DNA of 64,000 nt from Streptomyces sp. SCSIO 75703. Lineage in GTDB: Bacteria > Actinomycetota > Actinomycetes > Streptomycetales > Streptomycetaceae. How positions within the stretch are numbered: the first letter of the stretch is position 1; every line of letters begins with the position of its first letter. The stretch spans positions 5,518,001 to 5,582,000 of the forward strand of contig NZ_CP144555.1 of NCBI RefSeq assembly GCF_036607905.1. Direction: 5' to 3'. The notes beneath the pieces were generated by a model, which saw only the letters and a program-made list of their open reading frames with translations, had not been told where the DNA came from and ran no database searches. The translations under genes and the position numbers were made by a program. Positions 42,452-51,281 of this stretch are shown here, piece by piece.

Positions 42452-42823
42452 ATGAGCATCGACAAGCCCGAGATCGACTTCCCCGGCGGCGAGCCCCCGG
42501 CGGAGCTGGAGATCAAGGACATCTGGGAAGGTGACGGCGAGGTCGCCCGGGCCGGCCAGACGGTCACCGTCCACTACGTGGGCGTCGCCTTCAGCACCGG
42601 CGAGGAGTTCGACGCGAGCTGGAACCGCGGGACCCCGTTCCGCTTCCCGCTCGGCGGCGGGCGCGTCATCCAGGGCTGGGACCAGGGCGTGCAGGGCATG
42701 AAGGTGGGCGGGCGCCGCCAGCTCACCATCCCCGCCCACCTCGCCTACGGCGACCAGAGCCCGACCCCGGCGATCAAGCCCGGCGAGACGCTGATCTTCG
42801 TGGTCGATCTGCTCGGAGTCTGA
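42452..42823 (+). CDS. Cytosolic FKBP-type peptidyl-prolyl isomerase
   Basis: The 123-residue single-domain FKBP shows VTVHYVGVAFSTGEEFDASW, the tight turn RVIQGWDQGVQGMKVGGRRQL and LAYGDQSPTPAIKPGETLIF. All residues lining the FK506 pocket that I can identify (Tyr, Phe, Asp, Trp, Tyr) are present. It has no signal peptide. It lies 57 bases after the lipoprotein FKBP, and the two may be co-expressed. A Rho-independent terminator follows. Confidence 0.95.
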   Translation: MSIDKPEIDFPGGEPPAELEIKDIWEGDGEVARAGQTVTVHYVGVAFSTGEEFDASWNRGTPFRFPLGGGRVIQGWDQGVQGMKVGGRRQLTIPAHLAYGDQSPTPAIKPGETLIFVVDLLGV

Positions 42824-42837
42824 CCGGAGCCGATCAT

Positions 42838-42875
42838 CCGAGGCCCGTGCCCGACCGGCATGGGCCTCGGCTTTT
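42838..42875 (+). terminator. Rho-independent terminator after FKBP gene
   Basis: A 14-bp stem (42838-42851 with 42857-42870, one G-U type mismatch) with loop CGACC is followed by CTTTTG, an unusually clear T-run for this genome. Confidence 0.85.
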
Positions 42876-42936
42876 GTCCCGCCAGCGCGGGACGGTACGG
42901 TCATCCGTCGTAAGCACCACAGGGAGAAGGGCGTCG

Positions 42937-43890
42937 ATGGCCATTGCCAAGGCCGAGCGGCTGATGAACCTGGCGCTGTGCCTGCTCGGTACCCGCAGGC
43001 CGCTGAGCAAGCGCGAACTGCGGGAGTCCCTCGAGGCGTACCTTGAGGCCGTCACCGACGAGTCCTTCAACCGCATGTTCGAGCGGGACAAGGAGGACCT
43101 GCGGGAACTCGGCCTCGTGATCGAGACCGTCGAGAGTGTCGACGGCGAGATCGGCTACCTCGCCCGCCGCGACAGCAACCGTCTGCCGCCCATCACCCTC
43201 GATGCCGAGGAGGCCGCCGCCCTGGGCCTGGCCGCCAAGGTGTGGCAGCAGGCCCGGCTGGCCGGCGCGGCGAGCGGAGCGCTCCAGAAGCTGCGCGCGG
43301 CCGGACTCCCCGAGGACGTCGACCCGTACGAGGCGCACGGCGCGCTGGAGCCGCGCATCCCGGTGCACGAGGCCGCCTTCGAGCCGCTGATGCTGGCCTG
43401 CCGCGACCGCCGCCCGGTCGTCTTCGACTACCGCAAGGCCAGCGCCGCCCAGCCCGAGCCGCGCAACGTCGAGCCCTGGGCGCTGGAGTGCTGGCGCGGC
43501 CACTGGTACCTGGCCGGCTTCGACCGCGACCGCGGTGCCGAGCGGGTCTTCCGGCTCTCCCGGATCACCGGCCGGGTCCGCGCGCGCGGCGGCCGGTTCA
43601 CCGCGCCCGTGCCCGACGTCGTCACCGTCCGCGAGACGGTCGCGGGCTGGGCCGGGGAGCGGGCCGACCGCTCCGCCCTGATCCGGCTGCGCACCGGTGC
43701 GGGATACCCGCTGCGGGCCCGCGCCACGGAGGTGCGGGAGGCCGGCGAGGGCTGGGACGAACTGGAGATCCCGTACGGACACGGACTGGACGCCTGGCTC
43801 GTGGAGTTCGGGCCGGACGTGGTGGTCCTGGAACCGGCGGAACTGCGGGCCGACGTGGTGGAACGGCTGCGCGCCGTCGCCAAGGGCTGA
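42937..43890 (+). CDS. pafB: WYL-domain transcription factor PafB
   Basis: The 317-residue protein has an N-terminal winged helix (AERLMNLALCLLGTRRPLSK near 6-25) and a central WYL domain (VEPWALECWRGHWYLAGFDRDRG near 180-202). With PafC it forms the heterodimeric activator that induces DNA-damage genes independently of LexA in mycobacteria. Its link to the proteasome operon is by gene order. ATG follows AGGGAG. pafC starts 18 bases after its stop. Confidence 0.93.
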   Translation: MAIAKAERLMNLALCLLGTRRPLSKRELRESLEAYLEAVTDESFNRMFERDKEDLRELGLVIETVESVDGEIGYLARRDSNRLPPITLDAEEAAALGLAAKVWQQARLAGAASGALQKLRAAGLPEDVDPYEAHGALEPRIPVHEAAFEPLMLACRDRRPVVFDYRKASAAQPEPRNVEPWALECWRGHWYLAGFDRDRGAERVFRLSRITGRVRARGGRFTAPVPDVVTVRETVAGWAGERADRSALIRLRTGAGYPLRARATEVREAGEGWDELEIPYGHGLDAWLVEFGPDVVVLEPAELRADVVERLRAVAKG

Positions 43891-43908
43891 GGGGGAGCGG
43901 ACAACACT

Positions 43909-45066
43909 GTGGCAGGCAAACCGGTCAGGCCCGCGAACGCCATCGACCAGACCCGGCGGATGCTGTCCCTGGTGACGTATCTGCGCGAGCGCCCCGGCGC
44001 CCGTGTCGAGGACGTGGCGCGCGCCTTCGGCATCACCGAGGACGAACTGGTCTCCGACCTCGACGTGCTGCCCATGTGCGGCACCAGTTTCCGCGGCGGC
44101 GACCTCCTGGACATCGACACCGACGGCGAGCGCATCTGGTGGCACAACCCCGCGGCCCTCGGCGCGGACGCCGCCGAGCCGCTGCGGCTCGCCGCCGACG
44201 AGGCCACCGCGCTGCTGGTGGCCGCCCGTGCCGTCGCGACCCTGCCGGGGCTGCGCGAGGGGGACCGGCAGGCGCTGCTGCGGGCCACCGCCAAGGTGGA
44301 GACCGCGGCCGGCGAGACGGCCGGCGCCAGTTCGCGGCTGTCCGTCACCTTCGAGTCCGAGGGCGGCGTCTTCGCCGACGTGGACCGGGCCATCTCCGAG
44401 CGCCGGCGGCTGTGGATCCGCTACTACTCGCCCGCCCGCGACGAACTCACCGAGCGGGAGATCGACCCCATCCGGCTGGTCAGCGTCGGACACACCTACG
44501 TGGAGGCGTGGTGCCGCCGCTCGGAGGCCCGGCGCACCTTCCGGCTCGACCGGGTCGCCGAGATCAAGGTGCTGGACGAGCCGTCCGCCCCGCCCGAGGT
44601 GGAGCTGCGGGACCTCTCCGAGGCGCTGGTGCAGCCGGCCGCCGAGGACCCCGAGGTCGTGGTGGAGGTCGGTCCCGGCGGACGCTGGGTCGCCGAGTAC
44701 TATCCGCACGACAGCGCCGAGGAACTCGACGACGGCGGGCTGCGGATCACCCTGCGCACCCCCGACCCGGCCTCGCTGAAGCGGCTCGCGCTGCGGCTGG
44801 GGCGGGACGGCCGGATCGTCTCCCCGGCCGAACTGGCCGACAGCGCCCGCCGGGCCGCCCGCGAGGCGCTGGCGGCGTACGACGGGACCGGCGGGTCCGC
44901 CGCGGCCGGAGCGGCCGAGGGGTCCGGTGGGCCCGGGGACGACGGCGGTACGGGCACCGGCGGTCCGGCCGGGCCGGTCCGCGCCGGAACGCCCACGGCA
45001 CAGCGGCCGGAGCGGGACGCTCCGGCCGGCGACGGAGCGCACGACAGACGGGAGCGGACACGGTGA
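43909..45066 (+). CDS. pafC: WYL-domain transcription factor PafC
   Basis: The 385-residue protein has an N-terminal winged helix (DQTRRMLSLVTYLRERPGAR, EDVARAFGITEDELVSDLDV) and a WYL-type region at about 155-210 (RRRLWIRYYSPARDELTERE, RLVSVGHTYVEAWCRRSEAR). The C-terminus (about 325-385) is Gly/Pro-rich and less conserved, an extension not needed for the family fold. GTG 43909 starts 18 bases after pafB. It pairs with PafB in the DNA-damage response. Its stop overlaps the next start as GTGA. Confidence 0.93.
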   Translation: MAGKPVRPANAIDQTRRMLSLVTYLRERPGARVEDVARAFGITEDELVSDLDVLPMCGTSFRGGDLLDIDTDGERIWWHNPAALGADAAEPLRLAADEATALLVAARAVATLPGLREGDRQALLRATAKVETAAGETAGASSRLSVTFESEGGVFADVDRAISERRRLWIRYYSPARDELTEREIDPIRLVSVGHTYVEAWCRRSEARRTFRLDRVAEIKVLDEPSAPPEVELRDLSEALVQPAAEDPEVVVEVGPGGRWVAEYYPHDSAEELDDGGLRITLRTPDPASLKRLALRLGRDGRIVSPAELADSARRAAREALAAYDGTGGSAAAGAAEGSGGPGDDGGTGTGGPAGPVRAGTPTAQRPERDAPAGDGAHDRRERTR

Positions 45067-45356
45067 GCGAATCGGTGGCGTCCGGGGCACCGGGCATGAC
45101 GGCGGAGACCGCGTTCGCCGGCATGCGGCGGGTCTCCCCGGTGGTGTTCAAGGCGGGCTGTCCCGACTGCCGGGGCCGCTTCGAACTGGCCGCGAGCGCC
45201 CTGCGCCTGGCCATCGGCGCCACCAGCAGCACCACCTTCTACTCGTTCACCTGCCCCGAGTGCGAGGCCACCGTCCGCAAACCGGCCGGGGAGCGGATCG
45301 TGGAACTGCTCGTCGACGGCGGCGTCCGCACGCTCCGGCTCCACCCCACCGTCTAG
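45063..45356 (+). CDS. Small zinc-ribbon-like conserved protein
   Basis: The 97-residue protein starts with GTG overlapping the pafC stop (GTGA). Two Cys pairs, GCPDC near 32-36 and TCPEC near 63-67, form a probable treble-clef or zinc-ribbon fold. It has no enzyme motif, and its function is unknown. The tight overlap suggests translation with pafC and perhaps a role in the PafBC pathway. Its TAG stop lies in CTAG, which opens a dispersed repeat (45353-45430). Confidence 0.8.
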   Translation: MSESVASGAPGMTAETAFAGMRRVSPVVFKAGCPDCRGRFELAASALRLAIGATSSTTFYSFTCPECEATVRKPAGERIVELLVDGGVRTLRLHPTV

Positions 45357-45430
45357 GTGTATTGATCACGAGCGGTTCGTTTGGACCAGGCCGGTCCCTG
45401 CGAGCCCGGCGTGATCCCACGAAAGACCCC
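45353..45430. repeat. Short copy (B) of CTAG-ended dispersed repeat, inverted
   Basis: From 45370 to 45430 the sequence matches the reverse complement of copy A (6164-6230), e.g. CTGCGAGCCCGGCGTGATCC. Between the CTAG (45353-45356) and the repeat lies GTGTATTGATCACGA. The first 12 bases from CTAG (CTAGGTGTATTG) are identical to those at the left junction of the IS at 50209. Confidence 0.7.
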
Positions 45431-45513
45431 GGCCACCGCCGGCCGGCCGGTGCCGCGCCGGGCGGACACCGCGCGGTGCGACCCGGGTGTCCGGGGCCGC
45501 GGCGGGCACCGTC

Positions 45514-45519
45514 TAGGCT
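45514..45519 (+). promoter_or_regulatory. -10-like TAGGCT before small membrane protein
   Basis: TAGGCT ends 7 bases before ATG 45527, with no ribosome-binding site. This suggests a leaderless transcript. Confidence 0.5.
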
Positions 45520-45526
45520 CGGGCGC

Positions 45527-45733
45527 ATGTTCTGGCCGATGTTCGCCGTTGCCATGGGTTTCCTGGGTCTCACCGTCCTCGCCGTCTGCGCGGCACGGGT
45601 TTTCGTCGAGGCGAGGCGGCTGGGCTCGCAGGTGGCGGAATCGGCCCGCCGCATCGACCGCGCCGCCGCCGACCTGGAACACGCCGCCGGCAGTGCCGCG
45701 CGCAGCGCCGCCCGCTCCGTCGACGCCCTGTGA
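45527..45733 (+). CDS. Small single-pass membrane protein
   Basis: The 68-residue protein has one N-terminal membrane helix (MFAVAMGFLGLTVLAVCAARV) followed by an amphipathic, charged helix (EARRLGSQVAESARRIDRAA). This is the same general design as TatA, whose gene lies 270 bases downstream, but it lacks the Phe-Gly hinge. Function unknown. The N-terminal start MFWPMFAVAM is placed at the only ATG close to the TAGGCT promoter. Confidence 0.65.
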   Translation: MFWPMFAVAMGFLGLTVLAVCAARVFVEARRLGSQVAESARRIDRAAADLEHAAGSAARSAARSVDAL

Positions 45734-46003
45734 ACCCCGCCACGGTGCCGGGCGCCCGACCGGCGGGAACCCGCCGGGCCCCGGGCACGCGGGCCGTGCC
45801 CTGTCATCCGGCGTCACCCGGCAGGTACGCTGCTCGTCGTGGCCGGAGAACGAGGCCCGGCCCGCCGACGGAAGTGCGCACGGGGATTGCCTGACGTTCA
45901 CCCCCGGGCGTTACGATCGCCGCACCGCACCCTCCGACCGGACGCGCGTTCGGACGGTCGGACGGCACCCCACCCAGCCGCCTCGGTGAGAAGGTAGAGA
46001 CTT

Positions 46004-46285
46004 ATGCCCGGAAGGCTCGGCGCCCCCGAGATCATTCTCATCCTCGTCGTCGTCATCCTGCTGTTCGGCGCGAAGAAGCTCCCCGACATGGCGCGCTCTC
46101 TCGGCAAGTCCGCCCGGATCCTCAAGAGCGAGGCCAAGGCGATGAAGGACGAGAACAAGTCCACCGCCCCGGCCGAGCAGCCGGACACCGAGCAGTCGGC
46201 GGCGCAGCGCACGATCCAGGCGGCCCCCGGCGACGTGACCAGCTCGCGGCCGGTCACCGAGCCGACGGACACCACCAAGCGCTGA
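46004..46285 (+). CDS. tatA: Twin-arginine translocase subunit TatA
   Basis: The 93-residue protein has a short membrane helix (EIILILVVVILLFGAKKLPD) with the Phe-Gly hinge at the end, an amphipathic helix (MARSLGKSARILKSEAKAM) and a polar tail. It forms the translocation pore for folded Tat substrates with TatC. GAGAAGGTAGAG lies upstream of ATG. tatC follows 47 bases later; tatB is not in this window. Confidence 0.97.
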   Translation: MPGRLGAPEIILILVVVILLFGAKKLPDMARSLGKSARILKSEAKAMKDENKSTAPAEQPDTEQSAAQRTIQAAPGDVTSSRPVTEPTDTTKR

Positions 46286-46332
46286 CGCGGGGCCGGTGAC
46301 CTCCGGCCCGCCGTACGAGATGGGAACGTGGG

Positions 46333-47280
46333 TTGCCGAAGCCTGCCCGCAACAAGGAGAGGGACCCCGAGGGACGCATGCCCCTCGCGGAGCACCTCCG
46401 TGAGCTCCGCAACCGGCTCGCGAAGGCGCTGCTGGCCATCGTGGCCGTCACGATCGCCGCCGCCTTCTTCTACTACGACATCATCAACTTCTTCACCGAC
46501 CCGGTGCTCAGCTCGGTCGGCTGCTCGAAGTCCTTCGCGGAACTGGCGGCCTCGAAGGACGCCGCCCCCTGCGCGCAGATCACCATCAACGGCCTGCTCG
46601 CCCCCTTCACCCTGGCGCTGAAGGTCTCCCTCATGGCCGGCGTCGTCCTGGCCTCCCCGGTCTGGCTCTACCAGCTCTGGGCCTTCGTCGCCCCGGGCCT
46701 GCACCGGCACGAGAAGAAGTACGCCTACGCCTTCGTCGCCTCCGGCGTCCCGCTCTTCTTCGGCGGCGCGTACTTCGCGTACCGGGTGCTGCCCACCACC
46801 GCCAAGGTCCTGATCGACTTCACGCCGTACGACGTCGACAACCTGCTGCCGCTGGACGACCTGCTCGACCTGGTCACCCGCCTGGTGATCGTTTTCGGCC
46901 TCTCCTTCGAACTGCCGCTGCTGCTGGTCATGCTCAACCTGACCGGCGTGCTGAGCGGCAAGCGGATGCTCGGCTGGTGGCGCGGCATGATCATGGGCAT
47001 CACGCTCTTCGCGGCCTTCGCCACGCCCAGCACCGACCCGCTGACCATGCTCTCCCTGGCCGTGCCGATCTGGGTGCTGTACTTCGCCGCCGTCGGCATC
47101 GCCCTGCTGAACGACCGGCGCAAGCGGCGGCGGGACGCCCTGGGCCCCTCCGACGACGAGGCGTCCGAGCTGGACCTCACCCCCGAGAAGATCGGCGAGG
47201 CCGAGGCCGTGACCACCTCCCGCGCCCTGCCCGAGCAGGCCACCACGGACCGGGTCAACGGCTACGACGACGTGACCTGA
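46333..47280 (+). CDS. tatC: Twin-arginine translocase subunit TatC
   Basis: The 315-residue protein has six membrane segments and the conserved N-terminal MPLAEHLRELRNRL, which recognises the twin-arginine signal, together with SPVWLYQLWAFVAPGLHRHEKK. The probable start is TTG 46333; an ATG at 46378 is a shorter alternative but would leave only a few residues before the conserved motif. The last 60 residues are a charged cytosolic tail. Streptomyces exports many proteins by Tat, and this pair provides the core. Confidence 0.96.
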   Translation: MPKPARNKERDPEGRMPLAEHLRELRNRLAKALLAIVAVTIAAAFFYYDIINFFTDPVLSSVGCSKSFAELAASKDAAPCAQITINGLLAPFTLALKVSLMAGVVLASPVWLYQLWAFVAPGLHRHEKKYAYAFVASGVPLFFGGAYFAYRVLPTTAKVLIDFTPYDVDNLLPLDDLLDLVTRLVIVFGLSFELPLLLVMLNLTGVLSGKRMLGWWRGMIMGITLFAAFATPSTDPLTMLSLAVPIWVLYFAAVGIALLNDRRKRRRDALGPSDDEASELDLTPEKIGEAEAVTTSRALPEQATTDRVNGYDDVT

Positions 47281-47404
47281 CGCCACGCCCGGACCCCGGC
47301 CGCCCCGCGGCCCGGTCCGGGCCCGCCCGGCCGGGGCGGGCCGGCGGCCGATCCCGATAATGATCGTCCTGTTGTCGGTGCGGCCCGGTACGCTCGAAAG
47401 CACG

Positions 47405-50212
47405 ATGACAGAGGATCTCTCCCCGGCCGAGCGGTACGCGGCAGCCCGCAGACGCGCCGCCGAGCAGGCCACCGCGCTCGCCTCCTTCCGCGAGATGTAC
47501 GACTTCGGCCTCGACCCGTTCCAGATCGAGGCATGCCAGGCCCTGGAGGCGGGCAAGGGCGTCCTGGTGGCCGCGCCCACCGGCTCCGGCAAGACGATCG
47601 TCGGCGAGTTCGCCGTGCACCTCGCCCTCCAACAGGGCCGCAAGTGCTTCTACACGACGCCCATCAAGGCGCTGTCCAACCAGAAGTACGCCGACCTGTG
47701 CCGACGCTACGGAGCGGACCGGGTGGGCCTGCTCACCGGCGACAACAGCGTGAACCCGGACGCCCCGGTGGTCGTGATGACCACCGAGGTCCTGCGGAAC
47801 ATGCTCTACGCCGGTTCGCAGACCCTGCTCGGCCTCGGGTACGTGGTCATGGACGAGGTGCACTACCTCTCCGACCGCTTCCGCGGCGCAGTCTGGGAAG
47901 AGGTGATCATCCACCTCCCCGAGTCGGTGACCCTGGTCTCGCTGTCGGCCACCGTGTCGAACGCCGAGGAGTTCGGCGACTGGCTCGACACCGTGCGCGG
48001 CGACACCCAGGTGATCGTCTCCGAGCACCGGCCCGTGCCGCTGTTCCAGCACGTCCTGGCCGGGCGGCGGATGTACGACCTGTTCGAGGAGGGTGAGGGC
48101 CGCAAACGGGCCGTCAACCCGGACCTCACCCGCATGGCGCGGATGGAGGCGAGCCGCCCCTCGTACCAGGACCGCCGGCGCGGGCGGTCGATGCGGGAGG
48201 CCGACCGGGAGCGCGAGCGCCGCCAGCGCGCCCGGATCTGGACGCCGAGCCGGCCCGAGGTCATCGAACGGCTCGACTCCGAGGGCCTGCTGCCCGCGAT
48301 CACCTTCATCTTCAGCCGGGCCGGCTGCGAGGCCGCCGTCCAGCAGTGCCTGTACGCCGGGCTGCGGCTCAACGACGAGGAGGCACGTGAGCGGGTGCGC
48401 GCCCTGGTCGAGGAGCGCACCGCCTCCATCCCCGCCGAGGACCTGCACGTCCTCGGGTACTACGAATGGCTGGAGGGCCTGGAGCGGGGCATCGCCGCGC
48501 ACCACGCGGGCATGCTGCCGACCTTCAAGGAGGTCGTGGAGGAGCTGTTCGTCCGCGGGCTGGTCAAGGCCGTCTTCGCCACCGAGACCCTCGCCCTCGG
48601 CATCAACATGCCCGCCCGTTCGGTGGTGCTGGAGAAGCTCGTCAAGTGGAACGGCGAGCAGCACGCCGACATCACCCCCGGCGAGTACACCCAGCTCACC
48701 GGCCGGGCCGGCCGGCGCGGCATCGACGTCGAGGGCCACGCCGTGGTGCTCTGGCAGCGCGCCATGAGCCCCGAGCACCTCGCCGGACTGGCCGGCACGC
48801 GCACGTACCCGCTGCGCTCCAGCTTCAAGCCGTCGTACAACATGGCGGTCAACCTGGTCGAGCAGTTCGGCCGGCACCGCTCGCGCGAACTGCTGGAGAC
48901 CTCCTTCGCCCAGTTCCAGGCGGACAAGTCGGTCGTCGGCATCTCCCGCCAGGTGCAGCGCAACGAGGAGGGACTGGAGGGGTACCGGGCCTCCATGACC
49001 TGTCACCTCGGCGACTTCGAGGAGTACGCGCGGCTGCGCCGGGAGCTGAAGGACCGTGAGACCGAACTGGTCCGCCAGGGGGCGGCCCAGCGGCGTGCCG
49101 AGGCCGCGGTGGCGCTGGAGCGGCTGAAGCCCGGCGACGTCATCCACGTCCCCACCGGCAAGTACGCGGGCCTCGCCCTGGTGCTGGACCCCGGCCTGCC
49201 CGCCGGGCGGTCCAACGGCCACCGGGGCTTCGACCACCACGACGGTCCGCGCCCCCTGGTGCTCACCGCCGAACGGCAGGTCAAGCGGCTGGCGGCGATG
49301 GACTTCCCGGTGCCGGTGGAGGCGCTGGAGCGGATGCGCATCCCGAAGTCCTTCAATCCGCGCTCCCCGCAGTCCCGCCGTGACCTCGCCTCGGCGCTGC
49401 GCACCAAGGCCGGGCACATCGACGTCGAGCGGCACCGCAAGAAGCGCTCCCAGGCCGCCGACGACCGGCAGATCGCCCGGCTGCGCAAGGAGATCCGGGC
49501 GCACCCCTGCCACGGCTGTGACGACCGCGAGGACCACGCCCGCTGGGCCGAGCGCTACCACCGGCTGATGCGCGACACCTCGCAGCTGGAGCGACGGATC
49601 GACGGGCGGACGAACACCATCGCCCGCACCTTCGACCGGATCGTGGCGCTCCTGACGGAACTGGACTACCTGCGCGAGGACGAGGTCACCGAGCACGGCA
49701 AGCGGCTCGCCCGGCTCTACGGCGAACTCGACCTGCTGGCCAGCGAGTGCCTGCGCGAGGGCGTCTGGGAGGGCCTCGGCCCCGCCGAACTGGCCGCCTG
49801 CGTCTCGGCGCTGGTCTACGAGTCCCGTGCCGCCGACGACGCCATGGCGCCGAAGCTGCCCTCGGGCCGGGCCAAGGCCGCGCTCGGCGAGACGGTCCGC
49901 ATCTGGGGCCGGCTCGACGCGCTGGAGGAGGAGTTCCGGATCAGCCAGACCGAAGGCGTGGGCCAGCGCGAGCCCGACCTCGGCTTCGCCTGGGCCGCGT
50001 ACATGTGGTGCTCCGGCAAGGGCCTCGACGAGGTGCTGCGGGAGGCGGAGATGCCGGCCGGCGATTTCGTGCGCTGGTGCAAGCAGGTCATCGACGTCCT
50101 CGGCCAGATCGCCGCCGCCGCGCCCCGCGAGGGCTCGACGGTCCCGAAGGCGGCGCGCAAGGCGGTCGACGGACTGCTGCGCGGGGTGGTCGCCTACTCC
50201 TCGGTGGGCTAG
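47405..50212 (+). CDS. helY: Ski2/HelY-type DEAD/DEAH-box helicase
   Basis: The 935-residue superfamily-2 helicase has Walker A VAAPTGSGKTIVG near 49, the DEVH box VVMDEVHYLSDR near 148, SLSATVSN near 181 and motif VI TGRAGRRGIDVEG near 434. Its C-terminal half matches the Mtr4/Ski2-like arch and helical bundle (HPCHGCDDREDHA near 701). Actinobacterial HelY homologues are thought to act in RNA metabolism. It is linked with tat genes. The TAG stop at 50210-50212 falls in the CTAG of a repeat end, and the IS inserted just behind it without damaging the gene. Confidence 0.92.
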   Translation: MTEDLSPAERYAAARRRAAEQATALASFREMYDFGLDPFQIEACQALEAGKGVLVAAPTGSGKTIVGEFAVHLALQQGRKCFYTTPIKALSNQKYADLCRRYGADRVGLLTGDNSVNPDAPVVVMTTEVLRNMLYAGSQTLLGLGYVVMDEVHYLSDRFRGAVWEEVIIHLPESVTLVSLSATVSNAEEFGDWLDTVRGDTQVIVSEHRPVPLFQHVLAGRRMYDLFEEGEGRKRAVNPDLTRMARMEASRPSYQDRRRGRSMREADRERERRQRARIWTPSRPEVIERLDSEGLLPAITFIFSRAGCEAAVQQCLYAGLRLNDEEARERVRALVEERTASIPAEDLHVLGYYEWLEGLERGIAAHHAGMLPTFKEVVEELFVRGLVKAVFATETLALGINMPARSVVLEKLVKWNGEQHADITPGEYTQLTGRAGRRGIDVEGHAVVLWQRAMSPEHLAGLAGTRTYPLRSSFKPSYNMAVNLVEQFGRHRSRELLETSFAQFQADKSVVGISRQVQRNEEGLEGYRASMTCHLGDFEEYARLRRELKDRETELVRQGAAQRRAEAAVALERLKPGDVIHVPTGKYAGLALVLDPGLPAGRSNGHRGFDHHDGPRPLVLTAERQVKRLAAMDFPVPVEALERMRIPKSFNPRSPQSRRDLASALRTKAGHIDVERHRKKRSQAADDRQIARLRKEIRAHPCHGCDDREDHARWAERYHRLMRDTSQLERRIDGRTNTIARTFDRIVALLTELDYLREDEVTEHGKRLARLYGELDLLASECLREGVWEGLGPAELAACVSALVYESRAADDAMAPKLPSGRAKAALGETVRIWGRLDALEEEFRISQTEGVGQREPDLGFAWAAYMWCSGKGLDEVLREAEMPAGDFVRWCKQVIDVLGQIAAAAPREGSTVPKAARKAVDGLLRGVVAYSSVG

Positions 50213-51161
50213 GTGTATTGCCCTGTGAGGTTGGGGACGCGGCTGGCGGGTGGTTGGCCGTTGAGTGCGGTGTGTCCGCGGTGGTGATTGTAGGTGTGCA
50301 GCCACTGCGGGAACGCTTCGCGGCGCTCGGCTTCGGACCGGTAGGGGCGGGCGTAGGCCCATGGTCGAGCAGGGTGCGGTTGAAGCGTTCGACCTTGCCG
50401 TTGGTCTGCGGGCGGTAGGGCCGGGTGCGTTTGTGGGTGATCCCGGCCGCGGTGAGCACGTCGCGTCAGTCGCGTGAGCGGTAGCAGGAGCCGTTGTCGG
50501 TCAGCACGCGCTCGACGGTGATCCCGCACTCGGTGAAGAAGGCGTGGGCGCGGGTCCAGAAGCCGGTGGCGGTCTCCTTCTTCTCGTCGGTGTGGATCTC
50601 GCTGTAGGCGAGGCGGGAGCGGTCGTCGACGGCGGTGTGCAGGTAGCTGTAGCCGACGTTCTTGCGGTTCCTGCGGCCCGCTTGCCGGCCCAGCATCTTG
50701 TGGCCACCGCCGTCGGGGATGTTGCCCAGCTTCTTGATGTCCACGTGCACCAGCTCGCCGGGCCGCTCGCGTTCGTAGCGGCGGATGACCCGGCCGGTGG
50801 CCCGGTCCAGGTGGGTGAGGCGGGCCAGGCCGAAGCGGGTCAGTACCCGGTGCACGGTCGAGGGCACCAGACGCAGCAGGTGGGCGATGCGGGCCGGTCC
50901 CCACCGGCGCAGGAGACGGACCTTGATGATCCGGCGTTCGGTGCGGGTCGGGGTGCGGCGCGGGCTTGCGTGCGGGCGGGAGGAGCGGTCGGACATGCCG
51001 GCCTCGCCGAACTGCCGGTAGCGCCCGGCCCAGCGCTGGGCGGTGGTCGGCGAGACCTGGAAGCGCTCGGCGGCCCGGCGCAGGGGCCAGCCGTCCTCGA
51101 CCACGCAGCAAGCCAGGCGCAGCCGTCCGGTCTCGGTCAGGGGTGCATTACGGTGGGGCAC
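50209..51161 (-). pseudogene. IS481-type transposase, broken by stop and frameshift
   Basis: The N-terminal part (GTG 51161; PHRNAPLTETGRLRL) has two HTH regions (RRAAERFQVSPTTAQRWAG, RIAHLLRLVPSTVHRVL) and the start of the DDE domain (ELVHVDIKKLG, VLTDNGSCYRS). A TGA at about 50466 replaces a Trp codon. Translation then continues with RDVLTAAGITHKRTRPYRPQ and NGKVERFNRTLL (DDE glutamate). A one-base deletion near 50362 then shifts the frame; the true end, WAYARPYRSEAERREAF to GQYT, is in another frame. The TAG stop (50209-50211) overlaps the target duplication. Confidence 0.88.
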
Positions 51162-51280
51162 GAGGGCCTTTCGGTCAGGTGTAGACGTCGCAATCCACAC
51201 CGAACCGGAAGGCCCTCACCTGTTCAAGATCCCACAGCCGAGACCTGACTCACCCGTCCACAACCTCCCGGGACAGAACA
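50214..51280 (-). mobile_element. IS481-family insertion sequence, degenerate
   Basis: The 1067-bp element begins TGTATTGCCCTGTGAGG and ends with an imperfect inverted copy (reverse complement TGTTCTGTCCCGGGAGG), about 20 of 27 bases matching. It is flanked by the 6-bp direct repeat GCTAGG (50208-50213 and 51281-51286). The target was the CTAG junction between helY and the long repeat. Its transposase is broken by one nonsense change and one frameshift, so it cannot move without help. Confidence 0.85.
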
Positions 51281-51281
51281 G

